Shown piece by piece: positions 18,601 through 28,332 of a stretch of DNA of 64,000 nt. Origin of the DNA: an uncultured bacterium (GTDB lineage Bacteria; Pseudomonadota; Alphaproteobacteria; Sphingomonadales; Sphingomonadaceae); contig CAISGR010000318.1 in the NCBI GenBank assembly GCA_903884945.1, positions 35,585-99,584 on the forward strand. Reading direction: 5' to 3'. The position numbers and the translations under genes were made by a program. The first letter of the stretch is position 1, and each line of letters begins with the position of its first letter. Below the pieces are notes generated by a model. The model was not told where the DNA came from and did not search any database. It saw only the letters and a list, made by a program, of their open reading frames with translations.

Positions 18601-18712
18601 GCTGGGCCGTATTGGCTCGGGAGGGCGACCCCCGATCCTGCTGATTCGTGCTTTCGTGCCCGCGATGGCCGGCACCTTTGCCATTGGCGGCTCTTCCGCC
18701 TAACAGCCCAGC

Positions 18713-19876
18713 ATGCTGGCAGGCCTGATTTTCGCGACTGAAGATGCTGACGACCGACCGGGTGTGCTGGCGGCGACCCTGCCGTTCGGCGGGCTCACGC
18801 TGATCGAGTTCCAGGCCCGGCTGCTGGTGGCGGCGGGGGCGTCGCAGATCATCCTCGTTATTGCCCGACTGACTCCGGAGCTCCTGGGCGCCATCAATCG
18901 CATCGGCCGTCGCGGGGTATCGGTCGACGCGATCCGCACGGCGGCGGAAGCGATGGAGAAGCTGCATCCGCTGGCGCGAGTCCTGGTCGTCGCCGATGGG
19001 CTGATGACCACCGGAGAGGTGATGAACCTGATGGCGTCGGAGATCGCCGATGCCTTGCTGGTCACGAACGACCAGGGCGGGAATAGTCGCTTCGAGCGCG
19101 TGGGGGCGCTGACGGCCTGGGCGGGGCTGGCGTTGCTCGATCCGAAGCGGATCGCTGAAGTGGCGGCGATGCCGAAAGATTATGATTTTCAGTCGACCCT
19201 GTTGCGTGTCGCCGCCCAGGCAGGAGCCATGCAGGTGCGGTTGCCGGCTGGCGCCGCCGGGGACGCGCACGGCATCGAGCGCGATTCCCGTCACCTCGCC
19301 GAGCGCGGCAAGGCGATTTTGTCGGCCTTGATGCCGATGCCGGTGCCGTGGGCCGATCGCTACATCCTTGCACCGCTGGCGCGGCTTGCGCTGCCGCATC
19401 TGATCGGCCGCAGCGTGCCGACCTTCGCCGTTGCAATTGCCGCTGGAATGATCGCGCTGGGTGCCTTTGGCGCGCTCTATTTCGGCTGGGCAATCCCGGG
19501 TCTCCTCGTTGTGGTGCTCGCGATGATCGGCTTCTCGATCGGCATTACGGCTTCGGCGTTGCGCGACGAGACGGTGCAGCGCCGCATCCAGCAGGGCGCC
19601 TTGCTCGCGACGCCGGCCATTGCCGCAGTGCTGCTCGGGCGCGAGTCGGCGGCGGGGCTGGTCGCTGCGGGATCGGGCATCGTGGCGGCCGGTTTGGTCG
19701 AACGCGCCGGCGATTCCCGGATTCGCCGTCGCTGGTGGGCGAGCGCTGCAGCCTATCCCCTGCTGATGCTGCCCTTCGCGATTTTTGGACAGCCCCTGGC
19801 CGCCCTGATCGCCGCGGGATTTTATGCATCGGTCACGTTGAGCGGCGCCATTGAGGCATTTCGCGAAAAGCCTTAG
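18713..19876 (+). CDS. Nucleotidyltransferase-like domain fused to a membrane domain
   Basis: A 387-residue protein. The first 200 residues resemble a degenerate NTP-transferase fold (MLAGLIFAT start, FGGLTLIEFQARLLVAAGASQIILV), as in sugar-nucleotide or MobA-type transferases. The usual GGxGxR nucleotide loop is absent. Residues about 220 to 380 hold several hydrophobic helices. A phosphatidylinositol/CDP-alcohol type function is conceivable but I see no CDP-alcohol signature. It lies between the Hpt-like gene and the DUF2336 gene on the same strand. Confidence 0.75.
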   Translation: MLAGLIFATEDADDRPGVLAATLPFGGLTLIEFQARLLVAAGASQIILVIARLTPELLGAINRIGRRGVSVDAIRTAAEAMEKLHPLARVLVVADGLMTTGEVMNLMASEIADALLVTNDQGGNSRFERVGALTAWAGLALLDPKRIAEVAAMPKDYDFQSTLLRVAAQAGAMQVRLPAGAAGDAHGIERDSRHLAERGKAILSALMPMPVPWADRYILAPLARLALPHLIGRSVPTFAVAIAAGMIALGAFGALYFGWAIPGLLVVVLAMIGFSIGITASALRDETVQRRIQQGALLATPAIAAVLLGRESAAGLVAAGSGIVAAGLVERAGDSRIRRRWWASAAAYPLLMLPFAIFGQPLAALIAAGFYASVTLSGAIEAFREKP

Positions 19877-19911
19877 GCTGGTCTTAACGACAAATCCCTA
19901 AGCCGAGGCGC

Positions 19912-21024
19912 ATGTCGATCAATGATGGCGACATGGATGATGGCACCCACTGGGGGGTCAGCCAGCTGCTCGCTCGCGCGGCGGCCGCAGACGTGTGCGC
20001 AGAAAACAACCTGTCTGTTGCCGTGGAAGATTTCTTCCTGCCCGAGGATTCGCGGCTCGATGAACGGCTGCGAGCGGCTCTGTCGACCGCGCTCTCCGCG
20101 CTCGTCTCGGCTGTCGAAAGCGCGGTGCGGCAGCATGCGGGGCGTCTGCTCGCGACCCGCGATGCGGCAAGTCTCGGCGGGCTGCTGGCGCGGCCGGACA
20201 AGCCGATCCTCGAGCGGCTCGTGTCGAGCGGCGTCGTCCGCGATGCCGATCTGATGCGCGAACTGGTTGGCCGTGTCCGCCAGGATGTGCTGGCGGCGGC
20301 GCTGCCCGTCGCGGCGCCGGAGGATCCGGATCGGGCATCGCTGCTGGCCAGGCTGGTCCAGAATTCGGATGGCGTGGTCGCTGCATCGGCCATGGCGCTG
20401 CTCGCGGCGGAAAGCCGGCGACACGGTGACCCCGAGGGCATGGCGGTGCGGACCGACCTGCCTGCCGAGCTGCATCACCGGCTCGTCTGGTGGGTCGCTG
20501 CCGCGCTGCGCGGCCGATTCGCCGCTGATGCCGGGGAGATGTTGCCCGTGTTGGATCGAGCCCTTTGCGACGCCGCCCTCCGCAGTATCGCGACGCATGA
20601 CGAGGGCGACAGGCTGGAGGCTGCCGCGATGCGCCTCGCGGCGGCGCTCGACTCGCGCGCCGACGAACTGGCGCCGTTGCTCGTCGAGGCCCTCGCGGAT
20701 CGCCGGCTCTCCCTGTTCGTGGCGCTGATCGCGCACGCGCTTGGCCTGGCATATGACGATGCGCGCGAGATCGTGCTCGATCCGGAGGCCGCGAGGCTCT
20801 GGCTCGTGCTGCGCGCGCTCGAGGTCGATCGCGAATCGATCGCCCGGATCGGGCTGGCGCTGAGCGACGCCGACCCGCGGCGCGACCTGGACAGCTTCGC
20901 CGAAGCGCTGGACAGCATCGTGGCGACGCCGACCGGCAGCGCTCGCGCCGCGCTCGCTCCATTGCTGCTGCATCCCGACTATCGGGCCGCCTTGCTGGCG
21001 GTGTCCCGGGGGCGGCGAGCATGA
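19912..21024 (+). CDS. DUF2336-type helical-repeat protein
   Basis: A 370-residue, all-helical, Ala/Leu/Arg-rich protein. Its HEAT-like organisation (for example RPDKPILERLVSSGVVRDADLM and LVQNSDGVVAASAMALLAA) matches DUF2336 proteins of alphaproteobacteria, whose function is not settled. Its stop overlaps the start of the downstream histidine kinase by 4 bases (ATGA at 21021-21024), which implies coupled translation and a shared role in signalling. Confidence 0.75.
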   Translation: MSINDGDMDDGTHWGVSQLLARAAAADVCAENNLSVAVEDFFLPEDSRLDERLRAALSTALSALVSAVESAVRQHAGRLLATRDAASLGGLLARPDKPILERLVSSGVVRDADLMRELVGRVRQDVLAAALPVAAPEDPDRASLLARLVQNSDGVVAASAMALLAAESRRHGDPEGMAVRTDLPAELHHRLVWWVAAALRGRFAADAGEMLPVLDRALCDAALRSIATHDEGDRLEAAAMRLAAALDSRADELAPLLVEALADRRLSLFVALIAHALGLAYDDAREIVLDPEAARLWLVLRALEVDRESIARIGLALSDADPRRDLDSFAEALDSIVATPTGSARAALAPLLLHPDYRAALLAVSRGRRA

Positions 21025-22403
21025 ACGTGACTGATCCGATGCTGCCACCGGTCCGCGGACGGATCGATCGCATGGGCCGTTTGCTTGAAGCGGACCAGCG
21101 ATTGCAGGATTTGAACGCCCGCGCCGGCGGGGGGGTGGGCCAACCGGTGGCCGTTCCGCAGATCGCCACGCTGGCGCGGCTGGCGCAGCGCCTGGGCATT
21201 CTGGTCTCGCGTGGGGTCGTGGCCGCCGACGGAGACGACGACGTCGAATTGTGGGTCCGCGCGGAACCCGACACGGACGGCGTGCGCCTGATGATCACTG
21301 GCTGGCGCACGCGCGCTGCGTGGCATCCGGAAGCGGCGCAGGGCGAACGCGACGGCGATTTCCTGCGTAGCTCCGGGGACTGGCTGTGGGAAACCGATTC
21401 GGCACTGCGCATCACCTTCGTGTCGATCAGCGCGGGTGCCAAATATGGCTTCGATTCCGCAGCGATGCTCGGCCAGCCGCTGACCAGGCTCTTCTCGCTT
21501 GGCGAGGATCGCGAAGGGGCCTTTCCGATTCTCGGTGGAATCGCGATGCATCAGCGCTTCGACGACCAGCGCGCGACGATTCGTGCGACCGGGCGCGCCG
21601 TGCAGCTGTCCGCGAGTCCACGAACCGACCCGAGCGGTGCCTTTGCGGGCTTTATCGGCGCCGCGCATATGATCGACGATGCGCCGGCGGCCTCGCCCGT
21701 GTTGCAGCCGCAGCCGGCGCTCGGGGACCTGACCGAGGCTTTCGCCGCACGGCTCGATCATGCCCTGCGCGCGCCGCTTGGCCGGATCATCGCCAATGCG
21801 GACAGTATCAACGCGCAGTCGGAAGGGCCGCTCCGCCAGGACTATGCGGATTATGCCGCGGATATCGCGAGCGCCGGCCGTCATCTCATGGGGTTGGTCG
21901 ACGATCTCGTGGACCTGCAGGCGATCGAACGCCCGGATTTCATCGTGGGGCGGGAGCCGCTCGATCTCGCGGATGTCGCCCGCCGCGCCGCCGGCCTGCT
22001 CGCGGTGCGGGCATCCGAGGCGCAGGTACGCATCGACAAGCCGGGGGCGCAGGACTCGCTGCCCGCCACCGGTGAATTTCGCCGCGCGCTCCAGGTGCTG
22101 GTCAATCTCATCGGTAACGCAGTGCGTTATTCGCCGGCCGAAGGCATGGTATGGATCCGCACCGAGCGCGAGAACGGCATGGCCGCGATCATCGTCGCTG
22201 ACCAGGGCAAGGGTATCGCACCGGAGGATCAGGCGCGCATCTTCGAGAAGTTCGAGCGCGTCGATCCGCGCGAGCCGGGTGGCAGCGGCCTCGGGCTGTA
22301 CATCGCGCGCCGGCTGGCGCGCGCGATGGGCGGCGATGTGACCGTGGATAGCGCGCCGGGGCAGGGCGCGCGCTTCGTATTCACCCTGCCCTATCGGGCG
22401 TAA
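21021..22403 (+). CDS. PAS-domain sensor histidine kinase, apparently soluble
   Basis: A 460-residue kinase without transmembrane segments. A PAS-like domain covers about residues 115-220 (DWLWETDSALRITFVS). The dimerisation/phosphoacceptor helix has LDHALRAPLGRI, a variant H-box with the histidine at about residue 250. The ATPase domain has the N box (LVNLIGNAVRYSP), G1 (VADQGKGIAPEDQ), F box (IFEKFERV) and G2 (GGSGLGLYIAR). No receiver domain follows. The gene overlaps the DUF2336 gene and is in the same cluster as an Hpt protein, which could be its partner only through a hybrid intermediate not present here. Confidence 0.9.
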   Translation: MNVTDPMLPPVRGRIDRMGRLLEADQRLQDLNARAGGGVGQPVAVPQIATLARLAQRLGILVSRGVVAADGDDDVELWVRAEPDTDGVRLMITGWRTRAAWHPEAAQGERDGDFLRSSGDWLWETDSALRITFVSISAGAKYGFDSAAMLGQPLTRLFSLGEDREGAFPILGGIAMHQRFDDQRATIRATGRAVQLSASPRTDPSGAFAGFIGAAHMIDDAPAASPVLQPQPALGDLTEAFAARLDHALRAPLGRIIANADSINAQSEGPLRQDYADYAADIASAGRHLMGLVDDLVDLQAIERPDFIVGREPLDLADVARRAAGLLAVRASEAQVRIDKPGAQDSLPATGEFRRALQVLVNLIGNAVRYSPAEGMVWIRTERENGMAAIIVADQGKGIAPEDQARIFEKFERVDPREPGGSGLGLYIARRLARAMGGDVTVDSAPGQGARFVFTLPYRA

Positions 22404-22413
22404 ACGCTCGGCG

Positions 22414-22431
22414 ACCCGCGGAAGCGGGTGT
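22414..22431. terminator. Short hairpin after the histidine kinase gene
   Basis: ACCCGC and GCGGGT (22415-22420 / 22425-22430) form a 6-bp stem with a GGAA loop between the convergent kinase and small membrane-protein genes. No U-tract. Confidence 0.35.
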
Positions 22432-22616
22432 CAGCGCCGTCCGATCCGGATCAGTACGATCCCCGCAACCGCAAGCAATGCGCCCCAGACTGCCCAGATC
22501 CGCTGATCGAGCATGAAGCTGGAGGCCGGCCAGTGGATATAGCCGGTGCCCTGGCCGATCCACAGCAGGCCCATCAGCAGGGCCAGCACGCCGAGGATCG
22601 CGACCAGGGTACGCAT
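22431..22616 (-). CDS. Small two-helix membrane protein
   Basis: A 61-residue protein with two hydrophobic segments (about residues 3-22 and 38-58) and a basic end (IRIGRR). The middle segment GQGTGYIHWPASSFM looks familiar from small membrane proteins common in alphaproteobacteria. The ORF track runs up to 22730, but ATG 22616 overlaps the gltA stop (TGATG), so the true start is almost certainly there and translation is coupled to gltA. Confidence 0.8.
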   Translation of the reverse strand: MRTLVAILGVLALLMGLLWIGQGTGYIHWPASSFMLDQRIWAVWGALLAVAGIVLIRIGRR

Positions 22617-23899
22617 CAGCGTGCCGTAACCGGGGTGTAATCGCGCTGCGTCGGGCCGGTATAGAGCTGGCGAGGACGGCCGATCTTCTGCGCCGGGTCG
22701 GAGATCATCTCGTTCCACTGCGCCACCCACCCGACGGTGCGGGCGAGCGCGAAGAGCGCGGTGAACATCGTCGTCGGGAAGCCGATCGCCGACAGGATGA
22801 CGCCCGAATAGAAATCGACGTTCGGGAAGAGCTTCTTCTCGATGAAGTACGGATCGTTGAGCGCCATTTCCTCGAGGTGAAGCGCGACGTCGAACACGGG
22901 ATCGTTGACACCCAGCGCGCCGAGCACTTCACGCACCGTCTGCTGCATCACCGTCGCGCGCGGATCGTAGTTCTTGTAGACGCGATGGCCGAAGCCCATC
23001 AGGCGGAACGGGTCGTTCTTGTCCTTGGCGCGCTCGATATAGTGCGGGATGCGATCGACCGTGCCGATCTCGCGCAGCATGTTGAGCGCTGCTTCATTGG
23101 CGCCGCCATGGGCCGGGCCCCACAAGCAGGCGATGCCGGCCGCGATGCAGGCGAACGGGTTCGCGCCCGAGGAACCGGCGAGGCGCACGGTCGAGGTCGA
23201 GGCGTTCTGCTCGTGATCGGCGTGCAGGATGAAGATCCGGTCGAGCGCCTTTTCCACGATCGGGTTCACGACATAAGGCTCGGCCGGAACGCCGAAGGTC
23301 ATGCGCAGGAAGTTGCCGGTGTAGGAGAGGCTGTTGTCGGGATAGAGGAAGGGCTGGCCGACGGAATATTTATAGGCCATCGCCGCGATCGTCGGCATCT
23401 TCGCGATCAGGCGGTGGCTCGCGATCATCCGCTGGTGCGGATCGGTGATGTCGGCCGAATCGTGATAGAAGGCGGAAAGCGCGCCGACCACGCCGCACAT
23501 GATCGCCATCGGATGGGCGTCGCGACGGAAGCCGCGATAGAAGGTCGCCAACTGCTCATGGAGCATCGTGTGGCGGCTGATCGTATAGGTGAACTTGCTG
23601 AGTTCGTCGGCGGAGGGAAGCTCGCCGTTCAACAGCAGGTACGATACTTCCATGAAGCTCGACTGCTCGGCGAGTTGTCCGATCGGATAGCCCCGGTGCA
23701 GAAGGACACCCTCGTCGCCATCGATATAGGTCAGCGCGGATTCGCAGCTCGCGGTGGAGGTGAAACCCGGATCATAGGTGAACATGCCCGTATCGGCGTA
23801 GAGCCGCCGGATATCGATGACGTCGGGTCCGGTACTGCCGGACATCACCGCATAATCATGCGCGGTGCCTGCCACGTCCAGCTTCGCGGTGTTGCTCAT
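22616..23899 (-). CDS. gltA: Citrate synthase
   Basis: A 427-residue TCA-cycle enzyme condensing oxaloacetate and acetyl-CoA. Active-site regions are [15 protein letters not shown] (first His), [14 protein letters not shown] (second His) and VDFYSGVI (Asp). Length and the N-terminal extension match the hexameric type II bacterial enzyme. AAAGGA precedes the ATG. It follows gltX by 22 bases on the same strand. Confidence 0.97.
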   Translation of the reverse strand: MSNTAKLDVAGTAHDYAVMSGSTGPDVIDIRRLYADTGMFTYDPGFTSTASCESALTYIDGDEGVLLHRGYPIGQLAEQSSFMEVSYLLLNGELPSADELSKFTYTISRHTMLHEQLATFYRGFRRDAHPMAIMCGVVGALSAFYHDSADITDPHQRMIASHRLIAKMPTIAAMAYKYSVGQPFLYPDNSLSYTGNFLRMTFGVPAEPYVVNPIVEKALDRIFILHADHEQNASTSTVRLAGSSGANPFACIAAGIACLWGPAHGGANEAALNMLREIGTVDRIPHYIERAKDKNDPFRLMGFGHRVYKNYDPRATVMQQTVREVLGALGVNDPVFDVALHLEEMALNDPYFIEKKLFPNVDFYSGVILSAIGFPTTMFTALFALARTVGWVAQWNEMISDPAQKIGRPRQLYTGPTQRDYTPVTAR

Positions 23900-23921
23900 C
23901 GATATGTCCTTTCTCGAACCT

Positions 23922-25367
23922 TCAGGCGGCCATGCGGTCGGCGATGCGGCCTAGGCTCTCCTCGCGCCCGAGCAGCTCGAGCACGTCGAAAATCCCGGGT
24001 GATGTCTTGCGCCCGGTCAGTGCCGCACGCAACGGTTGCGCGACCTGCCCGAGCTTAACACCCGCATCCTCCGCGACCCGGCGGACCGCTTCTTCGAGAG
24101 CCTCTGCATCCCAGTTGCCGACTGCGTCAAGGGCAGCATGCAGCTGTGCGAGCAATGCGGGTGCATCACCGGAGAGCAATGATGCTGCATCGCCGTCCAT
24201 TTCCAGTGGGCGCGTGCGAAACAGAAACGCCGCCCCGCTGGTGAGGTCGTTGAGATTCGCCGCTCGCGGCTTCAGCGACTCCATGCTGCGGCGAAGCATT
24301 TCCGCCTGCGATTCGCTCGGTTCGAACCCGAGTCGCGCCGTCACCAACTCGGCCAGGCGGGCATTGTCGGCGGTGCGGATATAATGGCCGTTCAGGTTCT
24401 CGAGCTTCTTCAAATCGAACCGGCTTGGTGACTTTCCGACATCGGCCAGGTCGAACCATTCCGTGGCCTGCTCGCGGCTGATGATCTCGTCGTCACCGTG
24501 CCCCCAGCCCAGGCGAAGAAGATAATTGCTCAGCGCCTCCGGCAGGATGCCGAGCTCGTCGCGATAATATTCTACGCCCACGGCGCCGTGGCGCTTGGAC
24601 ATCTTGCCGCCGTCGCTGCCATGGATCATCGGGATGTGCGCGTAGATCGGCTCTGGCCAACCCATTGCCCGGATGATCGGCAATTGGCGGAACGCGTTGT
24701 TAAGATGGTCGTCGCCGCGAATGACGTGCGTCACGCCCATGTCGTGATCGTCGACCACGACCGCGAGCATGTAGGTCGGCGTCCCGTCGGAGCGTAGCAG
24801 GACGAGATCGTCGATCTCTTCGTTCTGCACCGTGACAGAGCCCTGGACCCTGTCCTCGATCGTCGTCGCGCCTTCCTTGGGGGCCCTGAGCCTGACCACG
24901 AAAGGGGCGCCCTCGGGGGCCTCCGCCGGATCACGGTCGCGCCAGCGGCCGTCATAGCGCATCGGCTTGCCGGCAGCCTTCTGGCTCTCGCGCAGCGCCG
25001 TCAATTCCTCGGGCGTGGCATAGCATTTGTACGCATTGCCCTGCTCGATCATCTGATAGGCGACCTCTGCGTGTCGCTTCGCGCGCTCGAACTGGAAGAC
25101 GACATCACCGTCCCAGTCCAGACCGAGCCATTTCATCGAGCTCAGGATCGCGTCGATGGCGGGCTGGGTCGAACGCGCCCGATCGGTATCCTCGATGCGC
25201 AGCAGGAACTTGCCGCCGTAGTGACGGGCAAACAGCCAGTTGAACAGCGCAGTGCGTGCGCCGCCGATATGCAGATAGCCGGTCGGCGACGGCGCGAAGC
25301 GCGTCACCACGGCGGATGTTTCGGGCGTGCCGTTATCGGCCGCCGCGGTTTCAGACCTTGCGCCCAA
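23922..25367 (-). CDS. gltX: Glutamyl-tRNA synthetase
   Basis: The class I synthetase that charges tRNA-Glu. The HIGH-type signature is [17 protein letters not shown] and the KMSKS-type signature is KMSKRHG. The ORF track starts at 25427, which overlaps the divergent comEC start. TTG 25367, preceded by GGGAG, yields 481 residues and removes the overlap; GTG codons just before TRFAPSPTG are further options. The start is therefore uncertain by up to 40 codons, the rest is not. Confidence 0.95.
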   Translation of the reverse strand: MGARSETAAADNGTPETSAVVTRFAPSPTGYLHIGGARTALFNWLFARHYGGKFLLRIEDTDRARSTQPAIDAILSSMKWLGLDWDGDVVFQFERAKRHAEVAYQMIEQGNAYKCYATPEELTALRESQKAAGKPMRYDGRWRDRDPAEAPEGAPFVVRLRAPKEGATTIEDRVQGSVTVQNEEIDDLVLLRSDGTPTYMLAVVVDDHDMGVTHVIRGDDHLNNAFRQLPIIRAMGWPEPIYAHIPMIHGSDGGKMSKRHGAVGVEYYRDELGILPEALSNYLLRLGWGHGDDEIISREQATEWFDLADVGKSPSRFDLKKLENLNGHYIRTADNARLAELVTARLGFEPSESQAEMLRRSMESLKPRAANLNDLTSGAAFLFRTRPLEMDGDAASLLSGDAPALLAQLHAALDAVGNWDAEALEEAVRRVAEDAGVKLGQVAQPLRAALTGRKTSPGIFDVLELLGREESLGRIADRMAA

Positions 25368-25395
25368 ACGCGCTTGCTCCCAGACTTGAAAATCG

Positions 25396-27735
25396 ATGGC
25401 CAGTACAGCCGCCGAGGCCCCTAGCATGCGACTGCGGCTGCTTCAAATCGCGGCCTGCGACAGGCTTCGCGTGGCCAAGGCGGCGATCGAGCGATGGCTT
25501 GAGGCGGAGCGTGATCAGCTGCCCCTCTGGGTGCCGGTGACGCTGGGGGCGGGGATCGCAGCCTGGTTCCTGTTGCCCGATCCCGCCTCGTGGTGGACAG
25601 CGCTGCTGACGCTTTCCGGCCTTGCACTCTTCGCATTCGCGATCGGGCGTGGAGGCCGTGCGGGCCGAATGGTGGCGCTAGGCGCGCTGCTGGGCGCCGC
25701 CGGAATCGCGCTGATCTGGTGGCGCGCCACCGGCGTCGCGATACGGGTGCTGGAACGACCGGTGATCGCCACGTTCGAGGCGCGCGTGGAACGGGTCGAG
25801 CCGCTGCCGGCGCGCGATCTCGTGCGACTGCGCCTGACGCCGCTCAAGGTCGTCGCCACGCCGCCGCGGCCGCCGCGAACGCGCGGCAGCGCTGGCCCTT
25901 TCGGGCAAAGCGCGCCGGAGGCCGTTGTCCTTCCCGCTCATGTCCGGGTCAATCTCGCGGCAGTGGACGTGCCGGCCGGCCTCGCGCGCGGCGCGACGAT
26001 CCGGCTCGGGGCGCGGCTGATGCCGCCACCACAACCGGCGGTGCCGGGCGCCTATGATTATGCCCGGGTCGCATGGTTCGACCGAATCGGGGCGACGGGG
26101 CGGGGCTTCGGACCGGTCAGGGTCCTCGCCTCCGGCACCGCGCCTGCCGGGGGGCTGCGCGAGCGGCTGTCGCGGCATATTCGCGAGAGCGTGCCCGGCG
26201 GCGGGGGTGCAATAGCCGCGGCACTGGCGACCGGCGACCAGGGCGCGATTCCCGCGGAGGACGCCGAGGCGATGCGGCGATCGGGGCTTGCCCATCTTCT
26301 GTCGGTGAGCGGCCTGCATATCACCGCGGTCGTGGGTGCCGTGATGTTGCTCGTCCTGCGCCTCCTCGCCTTGAGTCCGTGGCTCGCGCTTCGCTTCCGC
26401 CTGCCGCTGATCGCCGCCGGGGCAGGCGCGGTGGCGGCGATCGGCTACACCTTGCTGACCGGCGCCGAGGTGCCGACCATCCGGTCCTGCGTGGCGGCAC
26501 TCCTCGTCCTGATTGCCATGGCCATCGGGCGGGAGGCGATCACCTTGCGGCTCGTCGCGGCGGGGGCGTTCATCGTGCTGCTCCTCTACCCGGAAGCACT
26601 TGCGGGCCCGAGCTTCCAGCTCTCCTTTGCGGCGGTCGCTGCGATCGTCGCGCTCCATGAGCATCCGCGGGTGAAAGCGTGGTTCGCGCCGCGCGACGAA
26701 GGGAGATGGCGCAAGCTGGGACGCGGCCTTGCCTCGTTGTTGCTGACCGGGCTGGTCGTGGAACTGTCGCTGATGCCGATCGCGCTGTTTCATTTCCACA
26801 AGGCCGGCATCTATGGCGCGGTCGCCAATATCGTCGCGATCCCGCTGACCACCTTCGTGGTGATGCCGCTGGAAGCGCTGGCGTTGCTGTTCGACCTGAT
26901 CGGGCTGGGCGCGCCCTTCTGGTGGCTCGCGGGGCATGCGCTTGGCGTTCTCCTCTGGATCGCGCACGCTATCTCGACCATGCCCGGATCGGTGACGGCG
27001 CTGCCCGCGATGCCGGCTGGCGCCTATGGCCTGATGGCGTTCGGCGGTCTCTGGATCGCACTGTGGCGTACGCGCTGGCGCCGAAGCGGCGCCGTGCCCT
27101 TTGCAATCGGCGCGGGCTGGGCCCTGATGACGCCGGCGCCCGACCTGCTCGTGACGGGGGATGGCCGGCATGTCGGGCTTCGCACTGCCGGTGGTGGCCT
27201 TGCGCTGCTGCGCGATCGCGTCGGCGACTACACTGCCGATATGCTGACCGAGAATAGCGGCGTGGATGACGAGCCGCTGCTCCTCGCCGACCAGCCCGGC
27301 GCGCGCTGCAGCCGAGACATCTGCCTTGCCGAGCACGTGGCCGGCAGGCGAACCTGGCGCATTCTCGCCACCCGGAGCGCCTATCTCGTCCCTGCCAGCG
27401 AACTGATCGCAGCTTGTCGCACCGCCGACATCGTCGTCAGCGAACGTCGGCTTCCTGCGGCGTGCACGCCACGCTGGCTAAAGCTGGATCGCGCCCTGCT
27501 GGCCAGAACCGGCGGCGTCGCGATCACGCTCGCCACCGGCCATGTCACCAGCGTCCTGCACCCCGGCGACCGCCATCCCTGGCGTCAGACCCCGACGCCG
27601 ATCAGTCGTAGCGGCGCAGCAGGCCAGCGAGCTTACCCTGTACGCGCACCTGATCGGGGGCGTAGCGCTGGGGGTCATAGGCGCGGTTCGCCGGGTCGAG
27701 CCGGATCATCGCGCCTTCCCGACGGTAATATTTGA
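25396..27735 (+). CDS. comEC: ComEC/Rec2-family DNA-uptake channel without a metal-binding MBL domain
   Basis: A 779-residue polytopic membrane protein. An N-terminal DUF4131-like region (residues about 30-190) precedes the Competence domain, recognised by [21 protein letters not shown] and [16 protein letters not shown]. The C-terminal 170 residues correspond in place to the metallo-beta-lactamase domain but have no H-x-H-x-D-H motif. The last 45 residues are Arg/Pro/Gly-rich and lie antisense to the end of lexA, so the stop used may represent a lost earlier stop. ATG 25426 is an alternative start. Confidence 0.88.
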   Translation: MASTAAEAPSMRLRLLQIAACDRLRVAKAAIERWLEAERDQLPLWVPVTLGAGIAAWFLLPDPASWWTALLTLSGLALFAFAIGRGGRAGRMVALGALLGAAGIALIWWRATGVAIRVLERPVIATFEARVERVEPLPARDLVRLRLTPLKVVATPPRPPRTRGSAGPFGQSAPEAVVLPAHVRVNLAAVDVPAGLARGATIRLGARLMPPPQPAVPGAYDYARVAWFDRIGATGRGFGPVRVLASGTAPAGGLRERLSRHIRESVPGGGGAIAAALATGDQGAIPAEDAEAMRRSGLAHLLSVSGLHITAVVGAVMLLVLRLLALSPWLALRFRLPLIAAGAGAVAAIGYTLLTGAEVPTIRSCVAALLVLIAMAIGREAITLRLVAAGAFIVLLLYPEALAGPSFQLSFAAVAAIVALHEHPRVKAWFAPRDEGRWRKLGRGLASLLLTGLVVELSLMPIALFHFHKAGIYGAVANIVAIPLTTFVVMPLEALALLFDLIGLGAPFWWLAGHALGVLLWIAHAISTMPGSVTALPAMPAGAYGLMAFGGLWIALWRTRWRRSGAVPFAIGAGWALMTPAPDLLVTGDGRHVGLRTAGGGLALLRDRVGDYTADMLTENSGVDDEPLLLADQPGARCSRDICLAEHVAGRRTWRILATRSAYLVPASELIAACRTADIVVSERRLPAACTPRWLKLDRALLARTGGVAITLATGHVTSVLHPGDRHPWRQTPTPISRSGAAGQRAYPVRAPDRGRSAGGHRRGSPGRAGSSRLPDGNI

Positions 27736-28276
27736 GTGTCGCCTCGCTGTCGTCGATCAATGCGACAATGATCTCGCCGTCGCGGGCCGTCTCGGCGCGA
27801 CGGATCAGCGCGTAATCGCCGTCCAGGATTCCGGCGTCGACCATCGAATCGCCCGAAACCTCCAGCGCATAATGCTCGCCGCTGCCGAGCAGCGCGGCGG
27901 GCACTGCCAACATCGAATGCCCTTCGAACGCCTCGATCGGCACGCCGGCGGCAATCCGGCCGTGCAGCGGGATCTCGATCACGTCATTGGCAGGCTCGGG
28001 CAGGTTCCGGACATTGCCGGGCGCGGGCGGGGCGGCTGGCGCCTTGCGCGCCGCCTCGGGCCGCTCGGGCATGCGCAGCACTTCGAGGGCACGGGCCCGA
28101 TTGGGCAGGCGCCGAATGAACTTGCGTTCCTCGAGTGCGCTGATCAGCCGGTGCACGCCCGACTTGGACTTGAGATCGAGCGCCTCCTTCATTTCCTCGA
28201 ACGAGGGCGACACGCCGCTCGCTTCGAGTCGGTCGTTGATGAAGCAGATCAGCTCATGCTGCTTGCGGGTAAGCAT
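27602..28276 (-). CDS. lexA: SOS repressor LexA
   Basis: A 224-residue repressor/autoprotease. The winged helix-turn-helix begins [10 protein letters not shown] and includes [19 protein letters not shown]. The self-cleavage bond is the A-G pair in RIAAGVP (110/111), with catalytic Ser144 (SGDSMVDAG) and Lys182 (TLKYYRR). The long Pro/Ala linker is usual in alphaproteobacteria. GGAGG lies seven bases before ATG, and a LexA box sits 17 bases upstream, so the gene is autoregulated. The 3' end overlaps comEC by 134 bases. Confidence 0.97.
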   Translation of the reverse strand: MLTRKQHELICFINDRLEASGVSPSFEEMKEALDLKSKSGVHRLISALEERKFIRRLPNRARALEVLRMPERPEAARKAPAAPPAPGNVRNLPEPANDVIEIPLHGRIAAGVPIEAFEGHSMLAVPAALLGSGEHYALEVSGDSMVDAGILDGDYALIRRAETARDGEIIVALIDDSEATLKYYRREGAMIRLDPANRAYDPQRYAPDQVRVQGKLAGLLRRYD

Positions 28277-28292
28277 CCCAGGTCCTCCGTCG

Positions 28293-28307
28293 GAACAGAC
28301 TGGGAAC
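28293..28307. promoter_or_regulatory. LexA box upstream of lexA
   Basis: GAACAGACTGGGAAC fits the alphaproteobacterial LexA operator GAAC-N7-GAAC exactly (GTTC-N7-GTTC on the lexA strand). It lies in the 56-base gap between moeA and lexA, 17 bases before the lexA ATG, so a lexA promoter must sit in this gap. Confidence 0.85.
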
Positions 28308-28332
28308 GTTTATGCAATGTTCCGCACTGCTG

